Positions 1 to 8,669 are shown, numbered from the stretch's first letter. The stretch is 64,000 nucleotides of DNA from Pseudovibrio zosterae (GCF_033843645.1 NZ_JAWXVZ010000002.1:62001-126000); one strand, 5' to 3'. The notes: generated from the sequence alone by a model not told the origin. Numbers and translations are program-made.

Positions 1-16
1 TGTCTCAGAGTCGCTA

Positions 17-679
17 ATGCGGACGTGGGCGAGGAACACGCAAGGTATGACTTGGGTTGAATTTTCCGATTCTGTTCTGAAAGAGGATGGAGCGAAGTGG
101 GCCGGGATGTCCAAAGACGAACGATTTACGGCCATTCGTGAGGGAGCGAGGATAGGCATCAGCGTAGACCATCTTGGCGAGAAATACGGTGTTACCGGCG
201 AGCATATCAATGCCTTCATGACTAGGTCGAGAAGTCGCCCATATGGCTGGTACTTGGCAGAGCACCACGTGCCGCAGTTCCTTCGATCCGAAGGCGCGGT
301 CCTTCAGTCTCTGGGTCCGTACATCCAGCGTCGGTACTCGATGCAGGATATCGCCAAAGCAGTGGGTGTGCCCCCCCGGAAAATCCGCGAGGCGGTGCAT
401 GAGCACTATGGTAGCTGGGACGAGCTTTGCAGCGCTATTCTTGGCGTCACGCCAGAACGAGCCAGCTTCATTATGAGGACTATCTCGGACGAAGATGATG
501 GATGCATGGATGGAGATGAAATTGCCTGTAAGCGTCACCTGAGGCTTTTAGAGAAGAACCACGGCAGCGGCGACAAGTACGAGCTTGATATTCCCGCACA
601 GTATCACATGAAGATGTCGGCAGTGCAGGAGCTTCAAGAGCGCTTCTATGAGCCTGAAGAACGGGCGAGGGCGGCATGA
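17..679 (+). CDS. Phage hypothetical protein with HTH-like segment
   Basis: A 220-residue protein with no family I recognise. Residues about 115-140 (MQDIAKAVGVPPRKIREAVH) read like a helix-turn-helix, so DNA binding is possible. The frame stays open to the window edge, so the true start may lie upstream. A second candidate start is the ATG at 47. The stop overlaps the next start as ATGA, which suggests translational coupling. Its place ahead of primase and helicase genes suggests an early or replication-related role, which is inference only. Confidence 0.6.
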   Translation: MRTWARNTQGMTWVEFSDSVLKEDGAKWAGMSKDERFTAIREGARIGISVDHLGEKYGVTGEHINAFMTRSRSRPYGWYLAEHHVPQFLRSEGAVLQSLGPYIQRRYSMQDIAKAVGVPPRKIREAVHEHYGSWDELCSAILGVTPERASFIMRTISDEDDGCMDGDEIACKRHLRLLEKNHGSGDKYELDIPAQYHMKMSAVQELQERFYEPEERARAA

Positions 680-975
680 CGCCTCAGGACGCAATGCAGA
701 AGGCGCGCCGGGTGCTGGACAAGTACGCAGCGCGCCGGGCGACACAGCCCCATGAGCAAGTAGAGGAAGCCCTAGCTCACCGTGACCTAGCTCGGGGACG
801 GGCGGAAAACTTGCAGCGCAAATGCGAGACCCAAGCCGCAGAAATCAAGCGGCTACGTAAGGAAATCAACAAACTGGAGCGGGAAAATGAAGGATATAAG
901 CGACGCCGTGCAGCTGGCAGAGCGTTTTCGCGTGAAGATTATACCAGACAAGCAGAGGCCTTGTTTAGACCATGA
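676..975 (+). CDS. Small phage coiled-coil protein
   Basis: A 99-residue, highly charged protein. Residues 30-80 form a heptad-like run rich in Arg, Glu, Lys and Leu (around EIKRLRKEINKLERENE), as in a coiled coil. The start overlaps the previous stop by four bases. The last 89 bases overlap the next gene in another frame, which is unusually long, so one of the two boundaries may be wrong. I do not recognise the family. Confidence 0.55.
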   Translation: MTPQDAMQKARRVLDKYAARRATQPHEQVEEALAHRDLARGRAENLQRKCETQAAEIKRLRKEINKLERENEGYKRRRAAGRAFSREDYTRQAEALFRP

Positions 976-1312
976 CGCTCCCCAGCAAATGAGCGCGATT
1001 CTGACGCTTCAGAAGATCCTAACGCGGGATGGGCCGCAGCACGCTTTCAACGTGATGTTTGCGATTACGTCAATCAAGAACAGGCCAAAGTGGATCAGCC
1101 AAGCGCTACTTGTGGCGGTGTCTCGGGTTTTGAAGAAGAACCGCGACATGTCAAATCGGCTAGGTGTTTTCTGCGACGCTTTGGAGACAATCGAAATTCC
1201 ATTGATGATGAAACGGTCAGGGATCATCAGCGGCAAGCGAGCAGCGGCGGCGCTGGAAGTGCTGATAGCTGATCGAGCATTGCAATACTTTAGACCGGAG
1301 CTAGCGTCATGA
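887..1312 (+). CDS. Phage hypothetical protein
   Basis: A 141-residue protein with no recognised family. A GGAG motif lies about eight bases before the ATG, which favours this start despite the 89-base overlap with the preceding gene. A later ATG near 990 would remove most of the overlap. The C-terminal half is helical and Ala/Arg rich. The stop overlaps the next start (ATGAG), so it appears to belong to the same early operon. Confidence 0.55.
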   Translation: MKDISDAVQLAERFRVKIIPDKQRPCLDHDAPQQMSAILTLQKILTRDGPQHAFNVMFAITSIKNRPKWISQALLVAVSRVLKKNRDMSNRLGVFCDALETIEIPLMMKRSGIISGKRAAAALEVLIADRALQYFRPELAS

Positions 1313-1605
1313 GTGATAAACTGAACAAAGCAAAAGAAGCATTTAAAGAGTCCAGCAACGAAATGACGTTGGTGCTTATTAAAAACTACTGGGATGGCCT
1401 TGCGCAAAGCGCAGTGTGGTTGCTTATCCTTGCTGCATTTATGTCTTTTGCTGTCTGGATTGGCTCAAGTGCCATGCAATGGATCATGGCGTTCTTCTGG
1501 TTCGTCATCTTGGTTCAATGGGCGAGCGGTAGGCGCAATGTCAAGCGACGCACAGCGACGCAGGCGCTCAAGGAAATCCAGAAGGTGATAGAAGGTCATG
1601 AGTGA
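1309..1605 (+). CDS. Small two-helix membrane protein
   Basis: A 98-residue protein with a charged N-terminal 30 residues, two adjacent hydrophobic segments at about 33-52 and 56-72, and a basic C-terminus. This pattern suggests a hairpin inner-membrane protein. It overlaps both neighbours by a few bases, placing it in the replication operon just ahead of the primase gene. The function is unknown. Confidence 0.6.
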   Translation: MSDKLNKAKEAFKESSNEMTLVLIKNYWDGLAQSAVWLLILAAFMSFAVWIGSSAMQWIMAFFWFVILVQWASGRRNVKRRTATQALKEIQKVIEGHE

Positions 1606-2641
1606 GCAAGCATATCAGGAATGGGTTGATGAGGCGCGTTCTGTGCCTCTATCAACCGCCGCAGAGATGACAACGGCGCGGTTCAAGAGGTCTGGTTCGG
1701 AGTTTATCAGCGTCGGCGGTTGTCCCGCTTGCGGTGGCGATGACAGGCTAAGCTACAACACAGCAAAAGGCGTTTGGAACTGCCGTGGCGCGGACAAAGG
1801 GCGGGATTCTATCGGCTTTCTGAAACACGTAAACAGCTTGTCGTTTCATGAAGCTGTAGAGGCACTGACAGGGCGACCGAACCCAACCGGCAGGAAGGCA
1901 AAGCCCCTCAGCGCGGAGGAAGTAGCAGAACGTGAAGCACGCAAAGCCAAAGCCAAGGCCGATGCAGAGGCGGCAGCGCAAGAGCAGGCCGAGACGGAAG
2001 CGCAGATCCGTGAGCGATCAAAAAAGCTATGGTCGGAGGGATCTCCGATAGAGGGCACGCCAGCGGAGGCGTATTTGATCGGGCGCGGCATACCAAAGCG
2101 CGAATGGCCGAAGTCTCTCCGGTATCATCACAGCCTGCGGCATCCATCGGGGCGATATTATCCGGCTCTAATGGCTCAGGTCGTTAACGTGGACGGTGAG
2201 CACTTGGCAATCTGGCGCATTTACGTCACGCCAGAGGGCAAGAAGGCGCCCGAGGAAAAGATGAAGCTTGGCCTTGGCTTGATACACGGCGGGGCGGTGC
2301 GCCTTGGCGATCCTTTGGGCGGGCGCATTGCGATCACAGAAGGCATAGAGACGGGGCTTGCGGTGATGGCTTTGACGGGGCTCCCGGTCTGGCCTGTGCT
2401 GGCGCGGGCCGGATTTACGAACGTGGAACTGCCGTTCGAAGTCACGCGGGCAGATATCTACGCAGACAACGACGTGTCTAAATTTAGCGAGACAAAGCTT
2501 TGCTACTCAGTCCCTGACGGTATTCGCTCAGCGCGTAGCGGGGCAGAGAGGCTAATGGCTCAGGGCGTGACTTCTAATGTGCAAGAGCCCCTAGTTCCGG
2601 GGTTTGATTGGCTGGACGTATTGAATGAGGTGGCGGCATGA
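1598..2641 (+). CDS. Phage DNA primase with zinc ribbon and Toprim domain
   Basis: A 347-residue protein that probably makes RNA primers for phage replication. A zinc-ribbon-like N-terminus has Cys42, Cys45 and Cys62, but the expected fourth ligand position (65) is Ala. A charged linker at about 105-140 precedes a Toprim-type core with ITEGIETGLA near residue 250 (metal-binding Glu) and YADND near 290 (DxD-type acidic motif). Length and layout match phage Toprim primases of the DUF7146/Toprim_3 kind. It sits two genes ahead of the replicative helicase and overlaps a small HTH gene, so primase and helicase probably work together at the phage fork. Confidence 0.85.
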   Translation: MSEQAYQEWVDEARSVPLSTAAEMTTARFKRSGSEFISVGGCPACGGDDRLSYNTAKGVWNCRGADKGRDSIGFLKHVNSLSFHEAVEALTGRPNPTGRKAKPLSAEEVAEREARKAKAKADAEAAAQEQAETEAQIRERSKKLWSEGSPIEGTPAEAYLIGRGIPKREWPKSLRYHHSLRHPSGRYYPALMAQVVNVDGEHLAIWRIYVTPEGKKAPEEKMKLGLGLIHGGAVRLGDPLGGRIAITEGIETGLAVMALTGLPVWPVLARAGFTNVELPFEVTRADIYADNDVSKFSETKLCYSVPDGIRSARSGAERLMAQGVTSNVQEPLVPGFDWLDVLNEVAA

Positions 2642-2859
2642 CAGGGGATCAACTGCGGACGCTCAGAGAGAGCTTGAATTTAACTCAGAACGAGTTCGCC
2701 AAAATTGCGTGGCCTGACTCCTTTCACGGCAACAATCCATATTCGGCACGCAAGAAAAAAATGCGGCGACTTGAGAACGGCTATCGGGACATAACAGAAA
2801 GGGAAATGGAAGGCATCAGGCGGGTACTGGATAGCGTAGAGGTGGCACGTGCAGCCTGA
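2638..2859 (+). CDS. XRE-like helix-turn-helix protein
   Basis: A 73-residue protein beginning with LRTLRESLNLTQNEFAKI, a typical XRE first-helix pattern, followed by a longer than usual loop and the conserved MRRLENG segment. Almost the whole protein is the HTH domain. It overlaps the primase stop by four bases and the helicase start by eleven, so all three are co-translated. A regulator inside the replication operon could autoregulate it or bind near the phage origin. The family assignment is solid; the role is inference. Confidence 0.7.
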   Translation: MTGDQLRTLRESLNLTQNEFAKIAWPDSFHGNNPYSARKKKMRRLENGYRDITEREMEGIRRVLDSVEVARAA

Positions 2860-4255
2860 CATTGTCGCGGAACGCAACGCTCTGGCTTTGATGATAGCGA
2901 AGCCAGAGGCGTACTTTGAAGTCGCTGAGGTGATGACGGTTGACCATTTCACAGACGCGACAAACCGGGAATTTTTCGTCGGCATGGAAGCGACAGCAAA
3001 GGAGGGTCTACCGTATAATGCCGCTGGCGAGCGTGTCTTTGATATCCAACAGGTATATGCCAACTGCCCGAAACAAGTGGAGGACGAAGGCGGGGTAGAC
3101 CTGTTTTCCAAGCTCGTTTCCTTAAGCGTGACGGGCCGGAAAATTGACGCTGGCATTATGTCGCTTGTGCGTCCCCTGATCGACCGAAAGGACGCTGTAG
3201 ACGCTGCGCAGGCGATGCAGAAGGCTATCTCTGATCTTCAGAAAGGCAAGCCAGCAAGTGAGGTGGTCGGTGCCACAGCGGACAAGCTGAAACATCTGGA
3301 GGGCAAAAGCCAGCTTGCACGCATTCGAGTGATCGGGGACGTAGCAGAGGAGGTTTACACAAAGCTGGAAGCTGGTCCGCAGAAGCGCGGCGTAGGCGTT
3401 AATACCGGAATTGACCCTGTAGATCGTATTTTGGGCGGCGATTGGGTAGGAGGTGACCTGATTGGCATCGGCGGTGCACCTGCCAGCGGCAAAACGGCGT
3501 TTTTAATCCAAGTTGGCCTGCGTGTTGCTGAGAGAGGCGGCACGGTTCAATTCGAAAGCTTTGAGATGCAGGACGTGCAGCTTGCGCAGCGGCTCTTGTC
3601 GGCGCGGGCGGGTGTAGATAGCGCGGCAATGAAAAAGGCGGATCTTGAAGCCGATGAGCTAGAGCGGGTTTATCTTCACACACAAAAGCTTAAAGGCGTT
3701 CCGTTCTACATTGACTGCACACCACGCACGACAGTTGAGCAGATCTACAGCCGTGCCATGGCACGAAAACAGAGAGACGGGCTATCTCTGTTGGTGGTGG
3801 ACTCGCTCAAAGCGACAGGCACGAATGACCGGCAGCTTAACAGCCAGCTTGGCGCGCGGGCCGGGTACGTCATGAAGGAATTGAAAGAGATAGCTAAGGA
3901 CTTGGATGTGCCGGTAGCGGTTCTTCTGCACCCGAAAACAGGCCTTCAACTCGGGCCGACGCAGCGGATCAGAATGGAAGATTTCTACGGCGGCTCAAAC
4001 TTGCAATCAGACGCAGACACGGTAGCGGTGATCCATCGGCCGGGGCCTCAGGTGGAGCGGGCACAGCCGGAGCAGGAAGGCACAGACGATCACGCAAAAT
4101 GGCAGGAGCTTATATCGAATTGGCCGCACGAGCGGGCGCAGGTTTGGGCTGAAAAGGTTCGCGTTGGTGGTCGCGCCGGGGGCATGATTGATGTTTATTT
4201 CGACGGAAACAAACAAGAGTTTTCCGCGCTTCAAGAGGGGTTTAGCTGGACGTGA
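2849..4255 (+). CDS. DnaB-like replicative DNA helicase
   Basis: A 468-residue ATP-dependent helicase for the phage replication fork. The N-terminal 100 residues resemble the DnaB N domain (ERNALALMIAKPEAYFEVAE). The RecA-like core has the Walker A motif GAPASGKT near residue 210, the Walker B-like LLVVDSL near 315, and a DnaB-type YGGSNLQSDADTV segment near 380. The start is a GTG inside the upstream HTH gene. The stop overlaps the next gene as GTGA. The size matches DnaB proteins (about 450-470 residues). Confidence 0.88.
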   Translation: MQPDIVAERNALALMIAKPEAYFEVAEVMTVDHFTDATNREFFVGMEATAKEGLPYNAAGERVFDIQQVYANCPKQVEDEGGVDLFSKLVSLSVTGRKIDAGIMSLVRPLIDRKDAVDAAQAMQKAISDLQKGKPASEVVGATADKLKHLEGKSQLARIRVIGDVAEEVYTKLEAGPQKRGVGVNTGIDPVDRILGGDWVGGDLIGIGGAPASGKTAFLIQVGLRVAERGGTVQFESFEMQDVQLAQRLLSARAGVDSAAMKKADLEADELERVYLHTQKLKGVPFYIDCTPRTTVEQIYSRAMARKQRDGLSLLVVDSLKATGTNDRQLNSQLGARAGYVMKELKEIAKDLDVPVAVLLHPKTGLQLGPTQRIRMEDFYGGSNLQSDADTVAVIHRPGPQVERAQPEQEGTDDHAKWQELISNWPHERAQVWAEKVRVGGRAGGMIDVYFDGNKQEFSALQEGFSWT

Positions 4256-4800
4256 CAGATTTTCTAGAGCTTCACAGAACAATAGAAGCGCGCATGGTCG
4301 AGTCTCACGATACGCTACTCAGGCTGTACGTTGCCGGTCTTAAGCCAGCCAACGGGAGGGGGTTCTGGCCCCAGATCCCGCCGGAGATGGATGACAAGCG
4401 GTCAGAGATTATCAGGACGGTAGGAAAGGCTATCGAAGGTGAGGCGATGGTAACGCCGGAGTTCATGCGCAAGATGATGCAGCGGGTAAGAGAGGGCACA
4501 AGCGCGCTACTTGGTGGCGACGAATTGAAGCCGGAAGCCATCGCTAGAATGGAAGAGTGCCTTACTTGGCCTGCTTATGTTGAGAAAGAGAAAAACCGGG
4601 TTGCTTTGAACAAGTGGGCATATTGCAAGGCTAGGTCACTAAGTTTTTCGGCGATGATGAGAGGCCAAGGCGTAGCAAGAAACACGGCAACGGCAAGAAA
4701 AGACAAGGCCGTTTCTGATATAATGCGGTATTTGTGCGGAAAAGGTATAGTTCCTGATAGAGCAGGGGAAACTTTTTATTGTACAGATAGGCGGGTTTAG
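4252..4800 (+). CDS. Phage protein with C-terminal HTH-like region (DUF6362-like)
   Basis: A 182-residue protein starting at a GTG that overlaps the helicase stop. The C-terminal part (about 125-165, with LSFSAMMRGQGVARNTATAR) looks like a DNA-binding HTH as in DUF6362-type phage proteins. The N-terminal half is helical and without recognised motifs. As the last gene of the replication operon, before a 424-base gap and the tail-fibre block, it could be a late-gene activator. That role is speculative. Confidence 0.5.
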   Translation: MTDFLELHRTIEARMVESHDTLLRLYVAGLKPANGRGFWPQIPPEMDDKRSEIIRTVGKAIEGEAMVTPEFMRKMMQRVREGTSALLGGDELKPEAIARMEECLTWPAYVEKEKNRVALNKWAYCKARSLSFSAMMRGQGVARNTATARKDKAVSDIMRYLCGKGIVPDRAGETFYCTDRRV

Positions 4801-5224
4801 GGTATATATATTTGTAGGTTGGGCGTTTTGCGGCGGTCAACTTGCAAATGAAGCTTTCGATTTCCTTCTGGTTGAGACTTGGGGCCCCGGCTACGGCTGG
4901 GGCCTTCTTTATGAAAGTAGAGAAGGCAAGATGTCGGTCGCCTCTGCAACATGCGCAACTTTCGGCATCCTTCCCGGACTGCAACAAAACAGCAAAGCGC
5001 AAGGTTCCTAGGCTTGTGGCTGCTGACAAAAAGCAGGCCAGTTATCGTTATCGACGCATAATCCAGTTTTATCGCAACCAGCGAATAAAGGGGCTGCATA
5101 TGCCCCGTGCCGCACAATGCGGCTTCCCAGTAGCGGCGACTACGGTCGCGCTCCTGCCCTCGCTCCTGCTGTTTAACCTCCCGGCAGTAGAGCGGGGGCG
5201 GTTGTCTCATAGAGAGGTACGAAC
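4801..5224 (+). other. Noncoding gap with terminator and hairpin cluster
   Basis: No convincing gene is seen here. The gap begins just after the replication operon, carries an intrinsic terminator at 4883-4910, and holds three closely spaced short inverted repeats at 5090-5149. The tail-fibre operon starts at 5225 behind an AGAGAGG-type ribosome site, so a promoter is expected in 4911-5200, but I cannot assign boxes with confidence. Confidence 0.5.
4883..4910 (+). terminator. Intrinsic terminator after replication operon
   Basis: GGCCCCGGC (4883-4891) pairs with GCTGGGGCC (4896-4904) through a TACG tetraloop with one G-T wobble, followed by TTCTTT. It lies 83 bases after the last replication gene and would end that transcript. 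Confidence 0.75.
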
Positions 5225-5503
5225 ATGCCTACGATTGCAGCGTCTCCATTCCAGATTGGGTCAGCTTGGGTTGATCTTACGGCTCAAGCTGGTCTTGTGT
5301 CTGGCGAACAATATCAAATTACTGTCAATGGCGCTGCTTCGATGCTTTGGCGCGAGCAGGCTGCGGAGCCAGCTGCTGATGAATCCGGCCATATATACCG
5401 ACCATTTGATACGTACGTTTATCTAGTACCGACTGGCGGCGAAAAGCTTTGGGTGCGGGCATCCAGCCCGATTGGTGTTCAAATCGCTATTTCGGGAGGG
5501 TAA
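5225..5503 (+). CDS. Small phage protein, start of tail-fibre block
   Basis: A 92-residue protein rich in beta-prone segments (VDLTAQAGLVSGEQYQITV) and small residues. No family is recognised. It is followed three bases later by another beta-rich protein and then by two tail-fibre genes, so it is probably a small virion surface or fibre-accessory protein. The AGAGAGG sequence ahead of the ATG supports the start. Confidence 0.6.
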   Translation: MPTIAASPFQIGSAWVDLTAQAGLVSGEQYQITVNGAASMLWREQAAEPAADESGHIYRPFDTYVYLVPTGGEKLWVRASSPIGVQIAISGG

Positions 5504-5506
5504 GAC

Positions 5507-6088
5507 ATGCCTTTTATTATCGGCGGCGGTGGCGGCGGTGGTGATGGTGTTTCTGAAGAACGAGTTCGGGAGCTTATACAGATCGGCGTTGATGATAATA
5601 CGCTCGATAATCAGACGTGGCCTGTAGACTCACCAATACCTCTGCTAGTCACGCCTGAAGGTCCGCACGTGATCGGGAACGCGACTGGTGGCGGAGATGT
5701 ACTGCATATCTTGACGGTACCAACTGACCTGCCAGACGGGCGGTATTCTATCGTCTTTGAAGCTCGAATGAATACTGCCATCGGCGCGACGTTCTTCGGA
5801 ATGGCGCTAAACGCCGGTGAAACAGTGGCGGATTATGTCGATGGCACGACGCCAATTATGACGCTGAGTCAGCTTGTCGATGACGTCCTGACTTTTGAGT
5901 TACGCATTGGCAAGAGGGGAAGCATTACGCGGGCGCGCTTGGGTCTCACTGGCTTCTGGGGCGGTGTTGAGGTGGTGCAGGCATACACCCCGCTAACCGC
6001 AGCGGATGCCGGAAAGAATATCGCCATTGGGTCAGGCGGCACAGGGGCTACTATTAGCAATTTTCGGATAACTTGGGACGAATATTAA
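5507..6088 (+). CDS. Beta-rich virion-type protein with oligoglycine N-terminus
   Basis: A 193-residue protein. It starts MPFIIG followed by a seven-Gly run, then a short helix (SEERVRELIQIGVDDN) and a beta-rich body such as TVPTDLPDGRYSIVFEARM. The Gly run looks like a flexible linker from a particle-bound N-terminus to a surface domain. It lies between small fibre-block genes ahead of the large fibre gene. The function (fibre accessory or decoration) is inferred from context. Confidence 0.6.
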   Translation: MPFIIGGGGGGGDGVSEERVRELIQIGVDDNTLDNQTWPVDSPIPLLVTPEGPHVIGNATGGGDVLHILTVPTDLPDGRYSIVFEARMNTAIGATFFGMALNAGETVADYVDGTTPIMTLSQLVDDVLTFELRIGKRGSITRARLGLTGFWGGVEVVQAYTPLTAADAGKNIAIGSGGTGATISNFRITWDEY

Positions 6089-6100
6089 GAAAGGTCTGCA

Positions 6101-7384
6101 TTGTCTACAACACAGAACTTTAGCAGTGAAGCCGCTGCCGAAACTTGGCTTAACAGCAACGTTACCTCCACAAACACAAGCAGCATCGCGACTTACATCG
6201 ATGGCGCAAAGCACGGCGTTTTATTCGGGCACTGGAAAACGAGCGGTCTGGGTGGATCTGTCGTCATTGTCAAATCTGGCGAGTTTGAAGACGATATCGT
6301 AGATGGCTACGAATGGGACGGTGAGACTCTGAAGCTTAAATCTGGGTCTACTGTCCTTACAAGCATCAGCGACATAAAGGCAAACTTGTCTCTTGATAAC
6401 GTTGATAATACATCTGATGCAGATAAGCCTGTATCTACGGCTCAGCAGTCGGCTCTTGATCTGAAGGCAGATAAGGCAGAGCTAGCGGATTATGCCAAGT
6501 CGGCAGATGTTACCGCTGCGCTGGCCGACAAGGCGGATCAGCAAGATTTGGTCGATGGTCTGGCTGCAAAGGCAGACACTGCGGATCTGGCGACATATGC
6601 AAGATCATCTGATGTTGCAAGTACATATGCCACTAAATCCGCTTTGGCGACTGAAAGGGCGCGCATTGATACTCTGCAAGCGGGTGTGATTACCTCGTCT
6701 GAGCGCGCGAAACTTGGGTCTCTCGCTGAGATCACTAGCGTAGACGCAAGTGATTTTGAGATTGAAGGCGGCGTTTTGCGCTACACTGGATCGTCTGGAG
6801 GCGGCGTAACAGAAGATCGCGTTGTTGAGATCGTGGACGATCTGCGTCAGCGGGCGAAGGCTGAGCAAATCTCAGATAAAAAGCGCGGTTTCAACGTTGA
6901 AAAGTGGAAAGACGCCGATCCTTTCTTGTCTTTCAAGATTGTCAAACGTCACGAAAAAATCGCAATTCGGTGGAATGGCAACAAGACCGTTGAAATTGAT
7001 GGTCAGTCAATCGATGCGGCTTATCCAGATGACGTTTTCATTCTCGTGAAGAAGCGCTTTAAGCGCCACGGAAAACACCATGACGACGCCTACACATTTT
7101 CGTTGAATAGCGGTCATTCTGCGGAGATTTACTTCAACAAAGCGGCAAATAACGACGAGCTTCTGGAGACAGGGACGTTCTGCGAGCTTGAGTTGTTTGT
7201 GTCGCGTCTATCTGACCTCACACTACAGCGGCGATACAAGATCCGTGTTGATTTTGCGGGGACTGAACAGCAGCCGGGTGATTTCATCTCGTTTGTTTCG
7301 AAGACAATGGCCCTGTTTGACGCTGAAACAGAAGTCGGCGGGCAGTCTCTTTCAACAAATCCAGATGTTCAGCCGTATTATTGA
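6101..7384 (+). CDS. Phage tail fibre protein
   Basis: A 427-residue protein starting at a TTG, with an AAAGG ribosome site eight bases upstream. Residues about 95-115 contain SLDNVDNTSDADKPVSTAQ, a motif very common in phage tail fibres. Next comes a run of Asp/Ala/Lys-rich repeats (LKADKAELADYAK, ADKADQQDLVDGL, AKADTADLATYAR) that looks like a trimeric fibre shaft. The C-terminal half is a separate beta-rich domain, perhaps for receptor binding. It is followed nine bases later by a second fibre gene. Confidence 0.8.
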   Translation: MSTTQNFSSEAAAETWLNSNVTSTNTSSIATYIDGAKHGVLFGHWKTSGLGGSVVIVKSGEFEDDIVDGYEWDGETLKLKSGSTVLTSISDIKANLSLDNVDNTSDADKPVSTAQQSALDLKADKAELADYAKSADVTAALADKADQQDLVDGLAAKADTADLATYARSSDVASTYATKSALATERARIDTLQAGVITSSERAKLGSLAEITSVDASDFEIEGGVLRYTGSSGGGVTEDRVVEIVDDLRQRAKAEQISDKKRGFNVEKWKDADPFLSFKIVKRHEKIAIRWNGNKTVEIDGQSIDAAYPDDVFILVKKRFKRHGKHHDDAYTFSLNSGHSAEIYFNKAANNDELLETGTFCELELFVSRLSDLTLQRRYKIRVDFAGTEQQPGDFISFVSKTMALFDAETEVGGQSLSTNPDVQPYY

Positions 7385-7393
7385 GGTAGCCGC

Positions 7394-8617
7394 ATGACAG
7401 ATCTTAAAGTCGTTTTCGTCAACACTCCGTCGCAAACGCCCTCTTTCTTTGCATCTCCTACACTTGTTTTTTACAAGGACCGTCTGGAGTCAAGGCTTCG
7501 GCGCGGTAGTGAAACGCTTTGGTCCAGCCGCGACAAGACATTGCCAGATGACCTTGACTTGCAGATGAATGGGGGTCGCTCCGAGGCGCGGTTTGCCTAC
7601 ACGTCTGTTTACTATCGCTTGCACGATGGCGTGCAGGTTGTCGGTGGGTATCCTGCGCTGGATTACTTGCAATCGATTGACGGTAACAATGAAGTCGAAA
7701 TCATTGACCCGTCTGGCGTTGTCACCACACAACACAACGGGTCCTCTGCGCTTGTCCAGCTTCTCGGCGCTACGATTGAGGCTATCTCATTCGAGGATGC
7801 TAAGGCCGACGACCCAACAATTGACTTTGACGCGTGGGTGACCGGGCAGCGGTCTTTGATCAATCGCTATCTGATCCCAATGGGATATGTAGGCGATGAC
7901 TATCTGCACAAGCTTGAAGCTGAACACATCTCTGAGCACCTGCCACGCCAGCGCTTGCACCATGCCCCGGTGGGTACGGTTGTAGAGGCTTTCTACGAGT
8001 ATTATGGGCTCGATGTACCGGACAATCTTTGGCCGATGGACGGTTCTGTCATCAACCACCCCAAGGCACACCCTGCATTTGCAGGCAAGTCGCCGCTCAA
8101 TCTGCTTGGTGACGTGCTGGCGGGGACCAATGAAGCGGCTGGGTATAATCAAGAGGGCAGTACGTACGGTAACAGCACACTGCGATTGTCGTCGTCAAAC
8201 ATCCCACGACTGCAAGACGTGATCCACAATAAGACGGTAAAGCCAACCGGCAGCGTCAGCGTCAATGTCTATAACTACAACGGCTCACGCTCGACAACCA
8301 CAAATACGGCGCTGCCTGAAGACATCGACGATGTTGTGCCGCGCGGTGATCCCGATGACGACTTGTGGGATTCGTATGATGGCCTTGGCGGCACCGGAAA
8401 CTCTGCCTTCACGGGCGGCGGCGGCTCAGAAAAAACAAGCCGCTTGAACCACAGTCACACGGTTAACCTCAGTCACGGGCACGGTGCTTCTGCAACACTG
8501 TCTATGACAGATCTTGTGATCCCGGGCGATACGGTGACGGTAGGCTCAAGTAACCCGACGCCGATCAATTTGCATCAGCCGACTACGCTGGTCGGGCGAT
8601 ATATTGTGATCTACTGA
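7394..8617 (+). CDS. Tail fibre/tip protein with collar-like C-terminus
   Basis: A 407-residue protein. The middle contains a fibre tip-like passage (APVGTVVEAFYEYYGL then NLWPMDGSVI) like the phage tail-collar domain, where a loop reads as a dish-like host-contact fold. Near residue 355 it has HSHTVNLSHGHG; paired HxH motifs bind iron along the needle of T4 gp12-like fibres. The last residues (LHQPTTLVGRYIVIY) match the usual collar-type ending. A strong terminator follows. It probably contacts the host surface together with the fibre gene upstream. Confidence 0.75.
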   Translation: MTDLKVVFVNTPSQTPSFFASPTLVFYKDRLESRLRRGSETLWSSRDKTLPDDLDLQMNGGRSEARFAYTSVYYRLHDGVQVVGGYPALDYLQSIDGNNEVEIIDPSGVVTTQHNGSSALVQLLGATIEAISFEDAKADDPTIDFDAWVTGQRSLINRYLIPMGYVGDDYLHKLEAEHISEHLPRQRLHHAPVGTVVEAFYEYYGLDVPDNLWPMDGSVINHPKAHPAFAGKSPLNLLGDVLAGTNEAAGYNQEGSTYGNSTLRLSSSNIPRLQDVIHNKTVKPTGSVSVNVYNYNGSRSTTTNTALPEDIDDVVPRGDPDDDLWDSYDGLGGTGNSAFTGGGGSEKTSRLNHSHTVNLSHGHGASATLSMTDLVIPGDTVTVGSSNPTPINLHQPTTLVGRYIVIY

Positions 8618-8629
8618 TTTATCAGTAAT

Positions 8630-8657
8630 GGGGCGGCTTTTGCTGCCCCTTTTTCTT
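8630..8657 (+). terminator. Intrinsic terminator after tail-fibre operon
   Basis: GGGGCGGC (8630-8637), a TTTT loop, and GCTGCCCC (8642-8649) form an eight-pair stem with one wobble, followed by TTTTTCTT. It starts 13 bases after the second fibre gene. Confidence 0.85.
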
Positions 8658-8669
8658 AGGAGGTGGTGA

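Noticed and set aside
4631..5210. Two leftward frames covering the end of the replication operon and the gap
   Set aside because: They overlap a coupled gene or hairpins on the opposite strand and show no start signals or recognisable content.
4842..5426. A 194-codon forward frame in the gap after the replication operon
   Set aside because: It runs through the terminator hairpin and deep into the well-started gene at 5225 in another frame, has no ribosome site, and its product has no protein-like order. Treated as chance.
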